Counted from the stretch's first letter, positions 36,120 to 46,987 are shown. The stretch: DNA of 48,645 nucleotides from an uncultured Deferribacterales bacterium (GCA_947853665.1 CANTXF010000050.1:1-48645), one strand, 5' to 3'. The notes: generated by a model from the sequence alone, not told the origin. Made by a program: numbers and translations.

Positions 36120-36410
36120 TCAAGACGCATGTTTCCTGCCGTCAATCAATGCCTGTGCTTTATCCAGCACATGTTTATGCGGCTCTGACTGTGTGCTTTC
36201 AAGAGCTTCCTGCACTCTAACCCTAAACCAAGCGTCATAGGCTTTGGGATCACTTGTTAAGCCTGCAGGCAAAGCGCCTTCTTTAGCTACACGGGTTAAA
36301 AAGATTCTCACGGCATCAGATACCGTTAAACCAAAGTTAGCCAATGTTTCAGCAGCTTCCGTTTTTAAATCCTCGTCAATTCTGACGTGCAGCATAGACG
36401 TTTTTGACAT
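36120..36410 (-). CDS. RelB/DinJ family antitoxin without a partner
   Basis: 96 residues from ATG 36410 (GGAG six bases upstream). The N-terminal ribbon-helix-helix (SMLHVRIDEDLKTEAAETLANFGLTVSDAVRIFLTRVAKEGALP) is typical of DinJ/RelB antitoxins, which neutralise YafQ/RelE RNases and repress their own promoter. A palindrome that fits the operator lies 23 bp upstream. Downstream, where the toxin should be, only about 105 bp remain before the island end, with no toxin reading frame. It is thus an orphan. Confidence 0.8.
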   Translation of the reverse strand: MSKTSMLHVRIDEDLKTEAAETLANFGLTVSDAVRIFLTRVAKEGALPAGLTSDPKAYDAWFRVRVQEALESTQSEPHKHVLDKAQALIDGRKHAS

Positions 36411-36432
36411 ATTCAACTCCTAAAATGATTAG

Positions 36433-36450
36433 GTATCTCAAATGAGATAC
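36433..36450. promoter_or_regulatory. Palindromic operator of the DinJ-like antitoxin
   Basis: GTATCTCA-AA-TGAGATAC, perfect 8-bp arms, just upstream of the antitoxin start. Ribbon-helix-helix antitoxins bind such sites to autorepress. Confidence 0.6.
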
Positions 36451-36636
36451 AGTCAAGAGTGGAATTACAAATCAGTAGATTTATATTTCTCGTATAGCTA
36501 TGGGTCGATATTTGTCTTCCTAACGGCTGTACAGGATAGATATTGATGGTTAGAGCATATGAAACAATAGGTAAGGCAATCATCTTCGTAAAATCTACAA
36601 TATTGTTAAACGTGTTAAGATGGGTTCCTTAGAAGT

Positions 36637-36956
36637 CTAATCTCCTTTACCCTTATCTGTGATAGCTTTTTCAATGGCGTCTCTAATTACCTGCTCAATA
36701 TTGCCAATAAGACTATCATGTAGTTGTTGCATTGCGTTTTCTGGGGATGCTTTTACCGAAGTAGTTCACAAGTTTCGATTTTTAAAGATTTAACGATACA
36801 CTCCATCATTTCAGAGGTAGGGAATCTACGGCAAACTTCAATCATGGCGATGTATTGAGTACTTATTTCAGCTTTTTCAGCCAAATTGGCTTAAGAAAAG
36901 CCAAACCTCTTACGGTTTTCTTTAATACTATTTGCCAGTATGTCTCTAATATTCAT
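36637..36956 (-). pseudogene. XRE-type helix-turn-helix regulator, inactivated
   Basis: Read from ATG 36956: MNIRDILANSIKENRKRFGF then S-stop, then ANLAEKAEISTQYIAMIEVCRRF, a clear Cro/C1-type HTH. The stop at 36891-36893 (TAA) stands where the family has Gln (S-Q-x-x-L). A second stop near 36753-36755 and a frameshift follow, after which the frame SPENAMQQLHDSLIGNIEQVI continues to 36637. Dead gene of the acquired island. 36451-36636 and 36957-37160 hold nothing recognisable. Confidence 0.75.
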
Positions 36957-37160
36957 TACTCTAAACCTTAAGATAATATTAAATGCCCTATAGTTATTTA
37001 TAATTGCTTTTAAATTAATCATTATTGTCTTTTAGATATTTAAATAAATTGGTATTGAAACAATAATAGATTGTATTATCTGAGTTTGTTGGCTTTATCT
37101 TATATTTTAAGTTTAGAAAGCTCTGGACGTTTTAATATTCTGACGTTATTCATTTTAAAA

Positions 37161-37203
37161 TACCCCATAAGTTTTATTGAGTTCTAGCCAGAACTTATGG
37201 GTA
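37161..37203. other. Imperfect inverted repeat in island debris
   Basis: TACCCCATAAGTT and AACTTATGGGTA form a 12-bp stem with one bulge around a 17-nt loop. It could be a transcription signal or the trace of a mobile element. No gene is recognisable in 37204-37506. Confidence 0.4.
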
Positions 37204-37506
37204 TATAATTATCACCTCAGAAAGCGTATGAATATTGGATGGGTTGAGTTTACTGGGGGTACTTAGGTTGGAAAACTATAGGGTAGGTTGGCGAACTGGG
37301 AGTATGGCTACTGTGATGGTGCTCTACCGCCAAGATCCCAGGTTACGATTTTGGCGATTTCTTCAATTATGGTTTTACTGATATTGCCACAGTATAGAAA
37401 ATATTTAATGATTCCGCATTCTATTTAAGCCAAGTTTCAATGTTATTTTTTAGTGAATGCCCGCTTCGGTTTGAATCTGGATTATTATAAAAATATTCCC
37501 ATGCTT

Positions 37507-37683
37507 TTATTCTGCGGCCAGCTTGTATGAATATTCGAGAAGGGTATTAGCAAGATAATCAGATCTGCCAACAGCTCTTGATTCAAAAAAGTCACTTTCT
37601 ATACCTTTCTTTTGGAGCCAGTCTTTAAGTTCTATAGCTGATAGCTTGGCTATGCCAACCAGTAACCGCCAAAATGGAATTAT
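37507..37683 (-). pseudogene. Fragment of an unidentified island gene
   Basis: An open frame of 58 codons without a start (beginning IIPFWRLLVGIAKLSAIELK, ending YSYKLAAE-stop) overlaps the stop of the 101-aa gene upstream. Its downstream continuation reads on in another frame (KAWEYFYNNPDSNRSGHSLK). The family is not recognised. It looks like a decayed coding sequence. Confidence 0.4.
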
Positions 37684-37985
37684 TCAAAACTAAACGCAAA
37701 CCTGCTCATTGAGTCTTTATCCTCAGCAGATGTATAATATGTTAGGCTGTGCCATTGACCGTCATCACCCCACATTTCTTTAAAATATGGCTTTAGTTCA
37801 AATGATTTTATGCTTTCGATTAATATTTTGTATATCATTGCAGAGCCATCAGGCATATCTTTTTCATCTACTAAATCAAACTTGTATTTGCCCGGCAAGC
37901 TTCCAAGTATCAGATTCATTGCCTCATCCACTATTAAGTATATGATATGTCTCCATAAGTTAAGTTTTTGCTGTTTTTCACTCAT
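37680..37985 (-). CDS. Hypothetical island protein, 101 aa
   Basis: An intact frame with GAGG eight bases before the ATG. The protein begins MSEKQQKLNLWRHIIYLIVD and has a hydrophobic stretch (about 14-30), an acidic middle and an aromatic C-terminus (WHSLTYYTSAEDKDSMSRFAF). No family recognised. Its ATG overlaps the stop of an integrase C-terminal scrap, so the original gene order was integrase then this gene. Confidence 0.5.
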   Translation of the reverse strand: MSEKQQKLNLWRHIIYLIVDEAMNLILGSLPGKYKFDLVDEKDMPDGSAMIYKILIESIKSFELKPYFKEMWGDDGQWHSLTYYTSAEDKDSMSRFAFSFE

Positions 37986-38032
37986 GATTTAACCTCGCTT
38001 TTCAATGAATCAAGATAATCCGCCCAATAAGA
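37982..38032 (-). pseudogene. C-terminal scrap of a P4-type integrase
   Basis: The frame SYWADYLDSLKSEVKS-stop matches the invariant tail of P4-family integrases (compare KWADYLDKLKEIQ at the end of the broken integrase at 45.66 kb). Only about 16 codons remain, preceded by a stop. It indicates a second, older integrase whose body is gone. 38033-38255 holds nothing else recognisable. Confidence 0.55.
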
Positions 38033-38255
38033 GAATTAAGTCTTGATAATACTGAGCATATGGATTTTTACTCTTGAATAAACCAAAACAAACCCCTATT
38101 ATTGGAGGCTGTAATTGAAGCTTTTGGGATATAGTACAAGCAGAAAATTCGATTTGATTCTACGCACATCGAAAGGTTGAAGACATTATCCTGCTCAAAC
38201 TCTTTAATGATACTTAATTTTAAAAAAGTACTTTTTTGTAAAAGAAGTTCGATCG

Positions 38256-41200
38256 TTAGATCTGCCCTCCCACACCTTTAAATTTTTCAATAAAAGCGGC
38301 AATCCGTAGGAAAACACCCTGTTTCTTTGTCAGATACTGCGGGTTTAATGGGCTCATCTTGGGCAGGATGGAGTTGAGCTCAGTGCCATTTTCGCTAGCA
38401 TATTCCCGTTTTAGTGATGCGACAATGTAGCGTTTAGCCGCCTCCACATTTAGGTTCTCTTCAGTTATCAGTTTTTGTGCCTCACGCTGCTGCTCCGCTC
38501 TAGCAAAGGCAAAGAAAGCATCAATTACGCTAGCTTTGTCGCCAAGCTGATCTAAATCTGTTTGATTGATAAAATCGACCACCAAGCTTTCTTTGGCGCG
38601 GTTGCCTAGGCTAGCACGAATCACACGGCGAATATCTTCGACCAGTGCGACTTTGTCCTTGATCTTTTTATTATTCTCAAAAATCAGTTCCAAAATGTAG
38701 TCCAAATTGATTTCTTGTGACTTCAACAAGTCAACCTCAAAAACTACATCATCCCAGTCTATGGTTGATTTTTCTTTGTCATTGGCGGATTTTTCGCGGC
38801 GCAGCCACTCGCGAACATCATTATAAGTTGAACGATAGTCCTGAATTTCCCGTTCAGACGGTATCTTAATCGCTTGCAGAGTCGCCAGTTCCTCATCATT
38901 TAAGTAATGCCTGGCTTTGAATTCCTCGACCGCCGCAGGATCGTTAATGTCAACTTTCTGCATGGCTTTGAGGTTGGTAAATTCATCATAATTTTGCAAT
39001 ACGTTCTCAACACGCATATATTCGCCAAACAGCTTCACAAAGGCCTTTTTATCAGATTCTTTTTCAATAGATGAAGGATCAGGGAAACGCTTCTCCAATT
39101 CCTCTACAATATCAACAAATCCACGCCGCGCTTCACCAGTAACTACATCGGTAAAACCCTCCATGTACTCCTTATAACTCTTTTCCAGCACCACGTTTTT
39201 GGTATTACTATCGCCAAATGTGGTTATAGCATCAATTGTCGCCTGCTCTAGATCACGGAAGGTAACAATATTACCAAAAGTTTTAGTGGCATCATAAATA
39301 CGGTTGGTGCGAGAATAGGCCTGTATCAGTCCGTGATAACGTAAGTTCTTGTCAACAAAGAGAGTGTTCAGCGTCGGGGCGTCAAAACCGGTCAGGAACA
39401 TGCCCACCACTATCAACAAGTCAACTTCCTGATTTTTCACGCGTAATGCAAGATCACGATAATAGTTTTGAAATGCTTTGCTTTCCACACTGAAACTGGT
39501 TTTGAATAACGCATTATAATCGGCTATAGCTGCACTCAAAAATTCCTTAGCGCTGCTATTCATAGCAGAAACGTCAAAGCTTTCATCTGGGATATCACCT
39601 ATGGCGTCTTGCTCTTCATTGGCTGCGAATGAGAATATAGTGGCCACTTTTAAAGGGTTAGAGTTACCTTTTTGCACCTCTTTGAACGATTCGTAATAAA
39701 GCTTGGCAGCATCCACACTGCTCACGGCAAACATAGCGTTAAAGCCTTTTGCTCCTATTTGAAAACGATGAGTTTTCTGCCGAAAATTATTTAGAATGTA
39801 TTGGGTAATTTCTTGGATACGTTCCGGATGTAGCAGAGCTTGCTTATTCTCTGCTGCACTTAGTTTTTTCTCGTCCTGCTCAGTTTCGATAGCCTGGAAC
39901 TGCGGACGCACATCGTTATAGTCCACTTTAAACTTTAACACCTTTTCATCACGAATGGCATCAGTTATTACATAAGAATGCAGCTCACGACCAAATATGG
40001 TTGCCGTAGTTTCTGCTCCAAGAGCGTTTTCCGGGAAAATTGGCGTACCTGTAAAGCCAAACTGGATATATTTTTTAAACTTTTTCTTCAGATTCTTCTG
40101 TGCTTCCCCAAACTGGCTACGGTGGCATTCGTCAAAAATAAACACCACCTGCTGATTGTATACGGGCAAGTCGTTTTCGCTCTTCATCAGGTTATTTAGC
40201 TTCTGGATAGTAGTGACAATAATCTTGTTGTCATCTTTATCCAGATTGCGCTTAAGCCCTGCTGTGCTATCAGAGCCATTTACGCTATCTGGCGAAAAAC
40301 GCTGATATTCCTTCATGGTTTGATAATCCAAATCTTTACGATCCACAACGAAAAAGACTTTATCAATAAAATCCAGCTCGGTGGTCATGCGTGCCGCCTT
40401 AAAGCTGGTTAAAGTTTTACCAGAGCCTGTGGTGTGCCAGATATAGCCCCCACTTTCTATTTTGCTCCAGTTTTTTGACAAATGCGCGCATTTGATTTTC
40501 TCCAAAATGCGCTCTGTAGCCGCAATTTGATAGGGGCGCATCACAAGTAGCGTATTGTTGACATCAAACACTGAATAATGTAGCAACACACGAAGCAAAG
40601 TATTCTTTTGAAAAAAGGTGGCAGTAAAATCCTTCAAGTCTTTGATTAGATCGTTATTGGCCTTTGCCCAGTTCATGGTGAAATCAAAGCTGTTTTTGTT
40701 GCGCTGCGTAGTATTAGCAAAATAGCGGGTATCCGTGCCATTAGAGATCACAAATATCTGTAAATACTTGAATAACGAATGCTCGCTGTTGAAGCTCTCT
40801 TTGCTGTAGCGATGCACCTGATTGAACGCCTCGCGAATTGCCACACCGCGTTTTTTAAGCTCCACCTGCACCAAAGGCAGGCCGTTGACGAGTATTGTCA
40901 CGTCGTAGCGGTTGGCGTGACTGCCGGCCTGCTCAAACTGGCTGATCACCTGTACTTTATTGCGGGCGATATTTTTTTTATCCACGAGATAAATGTTTTG
41001 GATGTGCCCATCATCAAAAACAAAATCGTGAATATAGTCATCATGAATCTTACGGGTTTTGTCAACAATACCTTCACTTGACTTATTCAGCCAGTTTTCC
41101 ATAAAACGCTGCCATTCATCGTCTAAAAATTGCACGTTGTTCAAGGTTTGCAACTGTTCACGTGTGTTGGCTAGCAGTTTATCAGGCGTGTTTAGCTCAG

Positions 41201-41354
41201 ATAGATATTCATAGCCTTGATTTTGCAGGTCTTGAATGAGCTCCCGCTCCAAGTCGCTTTCACTTTGATAGCTTTCAGCAATTTGCCACTCTCTGATGTA
41301 TTTATCAAGAACTATAAAGTTGTTGGATTCAATAATGGGCTTTAATTCGTGCAT
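38256..41354 (-). CDS. hsdR: Type I restriction enzyme subunit R (type IC, EcoR124I-like)
   Basis: Motor and nuclease subunit of a type I restriction-modification complex. The 1032-residue protein has the nuclease triad D151, E165 and K167 (RYDVTILV...VQVELKK) and the Walker A HTTGSGKT (307-314, K313). The DECH box is at 408-411, with further helicase motifs FGFTGTP and YSRTNRIYD. These positions coincide with those I recall for EcoR124I (1038 aa), the type IC prototype. C-terminal helical domain complete. Follows prrC by 17 bp with an AAGGAT site. Confidence 0.96.
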   Translation of the reverse strand: MHELKPIIESNNFIVLDKYIREWQIAESYQSESDLERELIQDLQNQGYEYLSELNTPDKLLANTREQLQTLNNVQFLDDEWQRFMENWLNKSSEGIVDKTRKIHDDYIHDFVFDDGHIQNIYLVDKKNIARNKVQVISQFEQAGSHANRYDVTILVNGLPLVQVELKKRGVAIREAFNQVHRYSKESFNSEHSLFKYLQIFVISNGTDTRYFANTTQRNKNSFDFTMNWAKANNDLIKDLKDFTATFFQKNTLLRVLLHYSVFDVNNTLLVMRPYQIAATERILEKIKCAHLSKNWSKIESGGYIWHTTGSGKTLTSFKAARMTTELDFIDKVFFVVDRKDLDYQTMKEYQRFSPDSVNGSDSTAGLKRNLDKDDNKIIVTTIQKLNNLMKSENDLPVYNQQVVFIFDECHRSQFGEAQKNLKKKFKKYIQFGFTGTPIFPENALGAETTATIFGRELHSYVITDAIRDEKVLKFKVDYNDVRPQFQAIETEQDEKKLSAAENKQALLHPERIQEITQYILNNFRQKTHRFQIGAKGFNAMFAVSSVDAAKLYYESFKEVQKGNSNPLKVATIFSFAANEEQDAIGDIPDESFDVSAMNSSAKEFLSAAIADYNALFKTSFSVESKAFQNYYRDLALRVKNQEVDLLIVVGMFLTGFDAPTLNTLFVDKNLRYHGLIQAYSRTNRIYDATKTFGNIVTFRDLEQATIDAITTFGDSNTKNVVLEKSYKEYMEGFTDVVTGEARRGFVDIVEELEKRFPDPSSIEKESDKKAFVKLFGEYMRVENVLQNYDEFTNLKAMQKVDINDPAAVEEFKARHYLNDEELATLQAIKIPSEREIQDYRSTYNDVREWLRREKSANDKEKSTIDWDDVVFEVDLLKSQEINLDYILELIFENNKKIKDKVALVEDIRRVIRASLGNRAKESLVVDFINQTDLDQLGDKASVIDAFFAFARAEQQREAQKLITEENLNVEAAKRYIVASLKREYASENGTELNSILPKMSPLNPQYLTKKQGVFLRIAAFIEKFKGVGGQI

Positions 41355-41371
41355 GTTTTATCCTTGAACTA

Positions 41372-42499
41372 TTAGCCTTCAGCCTGATGAAAGCGATACA
41401 TTTTGTTAAGTTCCTGTACCAGATAACGCAAAACGCGCTTATCATCTTCAGTAATGTAAGGCACTTCTTCACCTGCATGTTTTGAGTGACTGCAAAGATT
41501 AATGATTCGAGCCTCATACGGATTGGTCTCATCCTCAGTTCTTGGCAGCAAATCTTCCCATCTTTTATATCCAAGAAAAGTTGAGGTCTTTTCCAGAATA
41601 TTTCTTAAAAAATTAAAGTGGAACTTACTCAGATAGTCGCTCTCAATGGCTTTTTCAAGCTCTAACTTCAAATAAAGATGGTATGAAAATGGTGAGTCGT
41701 TAGGCTGTTCGTCTAAATTATAGGTGCCATCATCAAGCTTTGTCATCAACCACCTGACGCAATGTTTTCGCTTATAGCTATATTTATCATTGTTTAATTC
41801 GTTATGCAAAACGTTGTAAAAGAGCGGATTATGGGTAGTGATGATGAATTTGACATCTGATTTATTTATCTTGATCAATTCTGCCAGATCTATAGCCACC
41901 TGAATCAGGTGGTTTTCATCCAATGAACTTACAGGATCGTCAATAAAGATATATTCCAGGTGGTCAAATTCGCTGATTTCACGTTTATCAGGTTCCGCAA
42001 TATTAAGCACGTCTATCACCAGCTCAAGTAATGTATAGAAAATGCTCCATATGAAATTGCTTTCTTCACCTTTGGATATTTTCAGATTATCTGAACGTTC
42101 ATCATCACCACGTTCCAGAGAGAAAATTACTTCCGAGAATTCTTCATTGAATCGTGGTGTTAATTTATTATTGGTGTAACGTTGAAAGGTTGTGATAATA
42201 TTCTGGTCTTGACCTTGATCCTTGAGTACCCAGTCAGTAAAGGAGTTGGGTTGGATTTTCAGCTTGCGTTCTGCATCCATATCCAGATCGTTATCCCAAT
42301 AAAACAAATCTTCGGTAAAGGCACTATAATAAATAAATTTAACGCCCGAAGGCTCAATTTCGCTTATTTTTGGAGCAATCAGCTCTTTGAATTCCCGTGA
42401 TAACCGCGTTTTACCTGCGCCATTAAAAGCATAGATCAACTGCACCTTTTTTTCACTATTATTCAGTTGTTCGGCGATTTCGGTTAGTGTTTTGCCCAT
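41372..42499 (-). CDS. prrC: PrrC anticodon nuclease
   Basis: Abortive-infection ribonuclease held silent by the type IC complex it is encoded within; in E. coli it cuts tRNA-Lys in the anticodon loop when a phage inhibits restriction. The 375-residue protein has an ABC-type ATPase part: Walker A AFNGAGKT (24-31), signature SKGEE (142-146), Walker [14 protein letters not shown] (183-195) and H-loop TTH (221-223). It also has the nuclease part with R299-x3-E303 (FLRNILEKT) and H338 (LCSHSKHA), matching the Arg-Glu-His triad of E. coli PrrC. The N-terminus [12 protein letters not shown] is nearly that of PrrC. One base separates it from hsdS. Slightly shorter than the 396-aa prototype. All key residues present, so probably functional. 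Confidence 0.95.
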   Translation of the reverse strand: MGKTLTEIAEQLNNSEKKVQLIYAFNGAGKTRLSREFKELIAPKISEIEPSGVKFIYYSAFTEDLFYWDNDLDMDAERKLKIQPNSFTDWVLKDQGQDQNIITTFQRYTNNKLTPRFNEEFSEVIFSLERGDDERSDNLKISKGEESNFIWSIFYTLLELVIDVLNIAEPDKREISEFDHLEYIFIDDPVSSLDENHLIQVAIDLAELIKINKSDVKFIITTHNPLFYNVLHNELNNDKYSYKRKHCVRWLMTKLDDGTYNLDEQPNDSPFSYHLYLKLELEKAIESDYLSKFHFNFLRNILEKTSTFLGYKRWEDLLPRTEDETNPYEARIINLCSHSKHAGEEVPYITEDDKRVLRYLVQELNKMYRFHQAEG

Positions 42500-42500
42500 A

Positions 42501-43712
42501 TTAGCTTACCTTTTCAGTTTTGGGGAAGCTGAACAGTAGATCGCGGTAATACTCGTATTGTTTTTGACGCAATTTAATTTCAAGTGGCAAGCCTTCAGTG
42601 ATAGAATTGATCAGGGCATCGAATTTATCGAGTATGGCAACAATACGAGCTTGTGCGGCAAGAGATTTTTCAGGATCGTTTGAGTATGGAATGGGAACAA
42701 GTATTTTAGCCAAATCCCCGCTTGAGACTCTACGAACCTTTGTGCCTGTAATATATTTTATTTTCTGCCGTTGGAATGTATCTGTTTGAAAAAAATATGC
42801 AAGGTATTTCACATTTTGCTCATGCCTGAATATCATCATGTCGCCAGAGATCGCTACTTGCTCTCCAAGCCATGCTAATGGCTTTACCACATCCTCATCA
42901 TTTTCCGATGTTGTTGCAAGAAGCAAATCATTTTTTTGAGCTATTTTCAGCCTATTAGCCAACTCTTCAGGTACATAGATAAGTGTTTTATCGGCAGAAA
43001 GTCCATATCTAGTATAGATCTGACCATAATGAATCGCAGGAAAACCCACTCCTACAAAATCCTTTTTCTGCATACCACTACCACGAATAAATTCGCCAAT
43101 TTTCCCCAACGCCCTCCACTCCACATCCCCTTCGTCAAAACTCAATAACTGGTCACGGTAATGGGCATATTGCTTTTTACGAGCGATAAGCTCAGTGGTA
43201 AGCTCAGTGGTAAGCTCAGTGAAAGCATCTAAGATGCGAGCTATTTCTGCTTGAATGTCAAGCGATTTTTTAGGGTTGTCTGGGCATGGGATGGGAATTT
43301 TGAATTCTTCAATCATGGGCTTTCTAATTGATACGGCAGTTGCGCCAACACTTTTCATCAAAATATACTGTTTAAAACTAGAAAACATAAAGTGATACAG
43401 ATATTTTGTGCTTACATTATCCGATGTAATATGAATCCGATAAGCCCTTTGATGTAGGGCATACTTCCCTTCTATATAGTGAAATATGTCACCAATTCCA
43501 CCTTCTCCAGGGATAACGATTGCTACTTCATCAAATTCGTAGGAATCTGATTTCAAGATATTTTTTGAGCGAACATAGAATGGATAGACTCCATTTTCAC
43601 TTTCGTCTTGGCGATTTGAACTTCCTGTACCAATATTTGCCACAGAGCCTAATGTAACCCACTCCACCTCAACACCATTCAATAACTTTTCCAAAAAGTT
43701 CATGCCACTCAT
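42501..43712 (-). CDS. hsdS: Type I restriction-modification specificity subunit S
   Basis: DNA-recognition subunit with two target-recognition domains (about 15-155 and 205-345), each followed by a conserved helical spacer. The central spacer reads [30 protein letters not shown] and the C-terminal one [31 protein letters not shown], the circular-repeat layout of type IC HsdS. The TELT repeat in the centre corresponds to the TAEL repeat whose copy number sets the spacer length of EcoR124 target sites. Separated from hsdM by two bases, AAGGACAATAGG upstream. 403 residues, full length. Confidence 0.94.
   Translation of the reverse strand: MSGMNFLEKLLNGVEVEWVTLGSVANIGTGSSNRQDESENGVYPFYVRSKNILKSDSYEFDEVAIVIPGEGGIGDIFHYIEGKYALHQRAYRIHITSDNVSTKYLYHFMFSSFKQYILMKSVGATAVSIRKPMIEEFKIPIPCPDNPKKSLDIQAEIARILDAFTELTTELTTELIARKKQYAHYRDQLLSFDEGDVEWRALGKIGEFIRGSGMQKKDFVGVGFPAIHYGQIYTRYGLSADKTLIYVPEELANRLKIAQKNDLLLATTSENDEDVVKPLAWLGEQVAISGDMMIFRHEQNVKYLAYFFQTDTFQRQKIKYITGTKVRRVSSGDLAKILVPIPYSNDPEKSLAAQARIVAILDKFDALINSITEGLPLEIKLRQKQYEYYRDLLFSFPKTEKVS
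43191..43221 (-). repeat. 12-bp tandem repeat in the hsdS central spacer
   Basis: CTCAGTGGTAAG occurs at 43191-43202 and 43203-43214, followed by a partial third copy CTCAGTG (43215-43221). The coding strand reads (ACT GAG CTT ACC) twice and then ACT GAG CTT, that is [11 protein letters not shown]. Gain or loss of one unit keeps the frame and changes the distance between the two DNA-recognition domains. Confidence 0.9.
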
Positions 43713-43714
43713 GC

Positions 43715-45259
43715 CTATTGTCCTTCAATTTCCGCTACAATAGCATCAATATCCTTTCGCAGTTGATCGATCTTTGAGACTATGACTTGCAACTCAGCAT
43801 TCAACTGTGCAATATCTACCACTTCGCGGGTGTCCTCGGCTTCAACATAGCTACTGACCGAGAGATTATAATCGTTGCCTGTGATTCTTTCAAATGGAAC
43901 TGACATTGCAAAATGCTCCACATCCGCCTTGCTGTCAAACACCTGTAAAATCTGCTCAATGTGCTCATCCAACAATGTGTTGGTATTGGTTTCTTTCCTG
44001 AAAAGACCGCTGGCATCAATAAATTGGGTTTTTGTATCGGTTTTATGCTTTGAAAGCACCAGAATGTTCACTGCTATGCTGGTACCGAAAAACAGATTGG
44101 GTGCCAGCGAGATTACCGTTTCCACATAGTTATTATCAATCAGATACTGGCGGATTTTCTGCTCAGCACCGCCCCGGTAAAAAATACCAGGAAAGCATAC
44201 AATGGCAGCACGTCCCTTACTCGAAAGGTAGCTGAGAGCATGAAGCACAAAGGCAAAGTCAGCCTTGGATTTGGGAGCTAACACACCGGCAGGCGCAAAA
44301 CGCGCATCGTTGATCAAAGTCGGGTCGTCTGAACCTATCCACTTCACCGAGTAAGGCGGGTTGGAGACAATAGCATCAAATGGTTTACCATCGCCAAAAT
44401 GCGGGTTAGTCAGCGTATCTCCTAACTTGATGTTGAACTTGTCGTAATTGATATTGTGCAGAAACATATTCATCCGTGCAAGGTTGTATGTGGTGTGGTT
44501 AATCTCTTGACCAAAAAAACCATCTTCAATGATATGAGCGTCGAACTGTTTTTTAGCCTGCAACAGCAAAGAGCCGGAGCCACAAGCCGGATCATAAATT
44601 TTATTAACACTGTCTTGCTTGTGTAAAGCCAGACGTGCGATCAACTTGGATACATGCTGAGGGGTAAAAAATTCACCGCCGGATTTACCAGCATTGGCAG
44701 CATACTTAGAGATTAAAAATTCATAAGCATCGCCAAACAGGTCTATATGGTTGTCTGCAAAATCACCTAAATCAAGAGCAGCCACTCCGTTGAGCACTGC
44801 TGCCAAACGGAAGTTTCTGTCTTTAACAGTATTGCCAAGACGGCTACTGGTGGTATCAAAGTCTGCAAATAGGCCTTTTATGTCTTGCTCAGAGGGATAA
44901 CCATTTGCCGAGCTTTCAATAGCTGCAAATATATCAGCCAGAGCAATGTTAAGGCTCTCATTAGTGTTAGCATTAGCAACCACATTGGCAAATAACTGGC
45001 TAGGGTAAATGAAATAGCCTTTAGTCTTGACAGCGTCTTCTTTAATTTCAGGAGTTATAACATTATCAGAAAGTTTTGCATAGTTGATGCTGGTATCACC
45101 ACCTTCAATATAATTTGCAAAGTTTTCGCTGATAAATCGATAAAATAAGGTACCGAGAACATATTGCTTAAAATCCCATCCATCTACTGCGCCACGGACA
45201 TCATTAGCAATTTGCCATATCTGACGGTGCAGTGCGACACGTTGTTGTATGTTCATCAT
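43715..45259 (-). CDS. hsdM: Type I restriction-modification methyltransferase subunit M
   Basis: N6-adenine methyltransferase subunit. The 514-residue protein has an N-terminal helical domain ([20 protein letters not shown]), the sequence [14 protein letters not shown], motif I DPACGSG (223-229) and the catalytic motif IV NPPY (300-303), then the C-terminal tail with coiled-coil residues. Length and sequence are close to type IC HsdM. First gene of hsdM-hsdS-prrC-hsdR, preceded by GGGAAAAATACA and a 500-bp AT-rich gap. Confidence 0.96.
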   Translation of the reverse strand: MMNIQQRVALHRQIWQIANDVRGAVDGWDFKQYVLGTLFYRFISENFANYIEGGDTSINYAKLSDNVITPEIKEDAVKTKGYFIYPSQLFANVVANANTNESLNIALADIFAAIESSANGYPSEQDIKGLFADFDTTSSRLGNTVKDRNFRLAAVLNGVAALDLGDFADNHIDLFGDAYEFLISKYAANAGKSGGEFFTPQHVSKLIARLALHKQDSVNKIYDPACGSGSLLLQAKKQFDAHIIEDGFFGQEINHTTYNLARMNMFLHNINYDKFNIKLGDTLTNPHFGDGKPFDAIVSNPPYSVKWIGSDDPTLINDARFAPAGVLAPKSKADFAFVLHALSYLSSKGRAAIVCFPGIFYRGGAEQKIRQYLIDNNYVETVISLAPNLFFGTSIAVNILVLSKHKTDTKTQFIDASGLFRKETNTNTLLDEHIEQILQVFDSKADVEHFAMSVPFERITGNDYNLSVSSYVEAEDTREVVDIAQLNAELQVIVSKIDQLRKDIDAIVAEIEGQ

Positions 45260-45343
45260 TGTATTTTTCCCTGTTTTATGTTTTAGCTAATCTGGGAAAG
45301 TATAACCTGATAATATTTTTTGGTCAATTTTAGATTTTCTTAT

Positions 45344-45464
45344 TCAGACGAAGTCTTTACTCTTGATATAATGCTTTCTGACCGCTTCCTGAAGCTCATT
45401 CAAGAGCCTCTTATGTTCAATGACTCCAGTAACGCTTTTAGCTGCCTTTTTATGTAATGGGTCG
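45344..45464 (-). pseudogene. Short coding remnant upstream of hsdM
   Basis: A start-less frame of about 39 codons reading DDPLHKKAAKSVTGVIEHKR and on to YIKSKDFV-stop, with protein-like composition but no recognised family. Likely the tail of a gene truncated during island decay. The rest of 45260-45659 holds nothing further. Confidence 0.35.
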
Positions 45465-45659
45465 TCAACCCATTAAGCGAATTGAAAAATGGATAAACAA
45501 TTATCCACGCAAGATCTTCGGGTACAAAACTACTAATGATATCCGAACTGCTTGACTGATGCGGAGTGGAACTTCAATTTTTACAACTTACCGGATGTTA
45601 CTAGATGGTTGATTTGCTATATCGCCTGATACTAAGGCTTTTTTGGATTGACTTGAAAC

Positions 45660-46840
45660 TCATTGGATTTCTTTTAGCTTATCCAAATAATCTGCCCACT
45701 TTTGCATCATTTCTGTTCTTTGGGGTATATCTTCAGCATGGTTGTAGGCTGCTTTAACCGAATTCCTTTCCGCATGAGCTAACTGCATTTCTATATGAGC
45801 CTATTCAAAACCATGCTCATGTAATAGGGTTGAAGCCATGCCCCTGAATCCATGTCCTGTCATTTCATCTTTCTCATAACCCATACGCCGCAATGCTGCG
45901 TTTATAGTATTATTGCTTATAGGTCTTTCTTTTGAACGCACAGAAGGAAATACATATTTCCATTTTCCTGTAATTGGCTGTATTTCCTGCAGTATCGCTA
46001 TGACCTGTGTGGAAAGAGGTATGATGTGGGGTCTTTTCATCTTCATTTTCTCTGCGGGTATTTTCCATTGCTTTTTATCAAAATCAATTTCCGACCATTC
46101 TGCACTTCTAAGCTCTACCGGACGGAGCATGGCATAAGGAGCTAATTTTAAAACGCATCTGGTCTCAATACTCCCGTCATACCCACCTATTGCCCCTCAA
46201 TAAAGCACCTATTTTCCTGGGATCGGCAATCGTGGCCATATATTTGTTTCTTTTAGGAATTAAAACACCTTCAATTGACTACGTAGAATCTATCTCACAT
46301 TTTTCTGTATGAATACCATATCTGAATACTTCCCCACAGATTCTCTTTACTCTATGACCTATATCAACCGCACTTCTTTTTTGGATCTTTTCAAATAAGG
46401 CGATAAGCTCTCTAACAGATATTTTATTTAGTAGGTGTCTTGCCGATTGCAAGGAAAACATCCTTTTCAAGAAAATGCCATTTCCGCTGTGCATGCGTTT
46501 CAGACCATTTACTCTTTAGTCTCTCATACCATTCTAAAGCGACAGCCTGAAAACTATTAGTTGTAATTTTTTAGTTTTTCTTTCTGCCAGTGGATCAATC
46601 CCTTGCTGTATAAGCTTTCTTGTCTCGTCACATTTTTCTATGGCTTCTTTTAGTGCAATTTCAGGATAGGCATCTAATGCAAGTGTTTTTTTCTTCCCTG
46701 CAAAGCGGTAATCTAATCTGAAATACCTTCCGCCTGTCTTTTTAATAAAAAGATACATAGCTCTTTCATCTGCTATCTTATAATCCTTGTCTTTTGGTTT
46801 TGCGTTTCTTATGACGGTATCTCCATATTCGCTGAGAATG
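45660..46840 (-). pseudogene. P4-type tyrosine recombinase (island integrase), broken
   Basis: The pieces together cover a whole integrase. N-terminal DUF4102 part (DTVIRNAKPKDKDYKIADER, then YRFAGKKKTLALDAYPEIAL; 46534-46840, start lost). Core-binding part (46279-46494). Catalytic domain with LRPVELRSAEWSEIDF, TGHGFRGMASTLLHE (HxxR) and QLAHAERNSVKAAYNHA (tyrosine), and the tail KWADYLDKLKEIQ. Frameshifts separate the pieces, and a TAG at 45801-45803 replaces a Gln before AHIEMQLAH. It lies between the island and the tRNA-Leu 3' end, as for integrases of tRNA-borne islands. Inactive as written. Confidence 0.88.
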
Positions 46841-46899
46841 CCTTATTTAAAAGATATTAAACAATAAATGACATTATCAATTTATGGCTTCTTATACAA

Positions 46900-46919
46900 T
46901 GCCGTCATAGATACCGTCA
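46900..46919. repeat. Right copy of the putative island-end repeat
   Basis: TGCCGTCATAGATACCGTCA, 18 of 20 identical to 35995-36014 in the same orientation, located between the integrase start and tRNA-Leu. It also has internal repeat structure (two GCCGTCA/ACCGTCA halves), as integrase arm sites do. Confidence 0.5.
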
Positions 46920-46987
46920 ATATGTTTCGGATACAGTAAGATCGTTTAGGAATATTATGGAACAATAAGAGCTTGAAAATAGGAATT

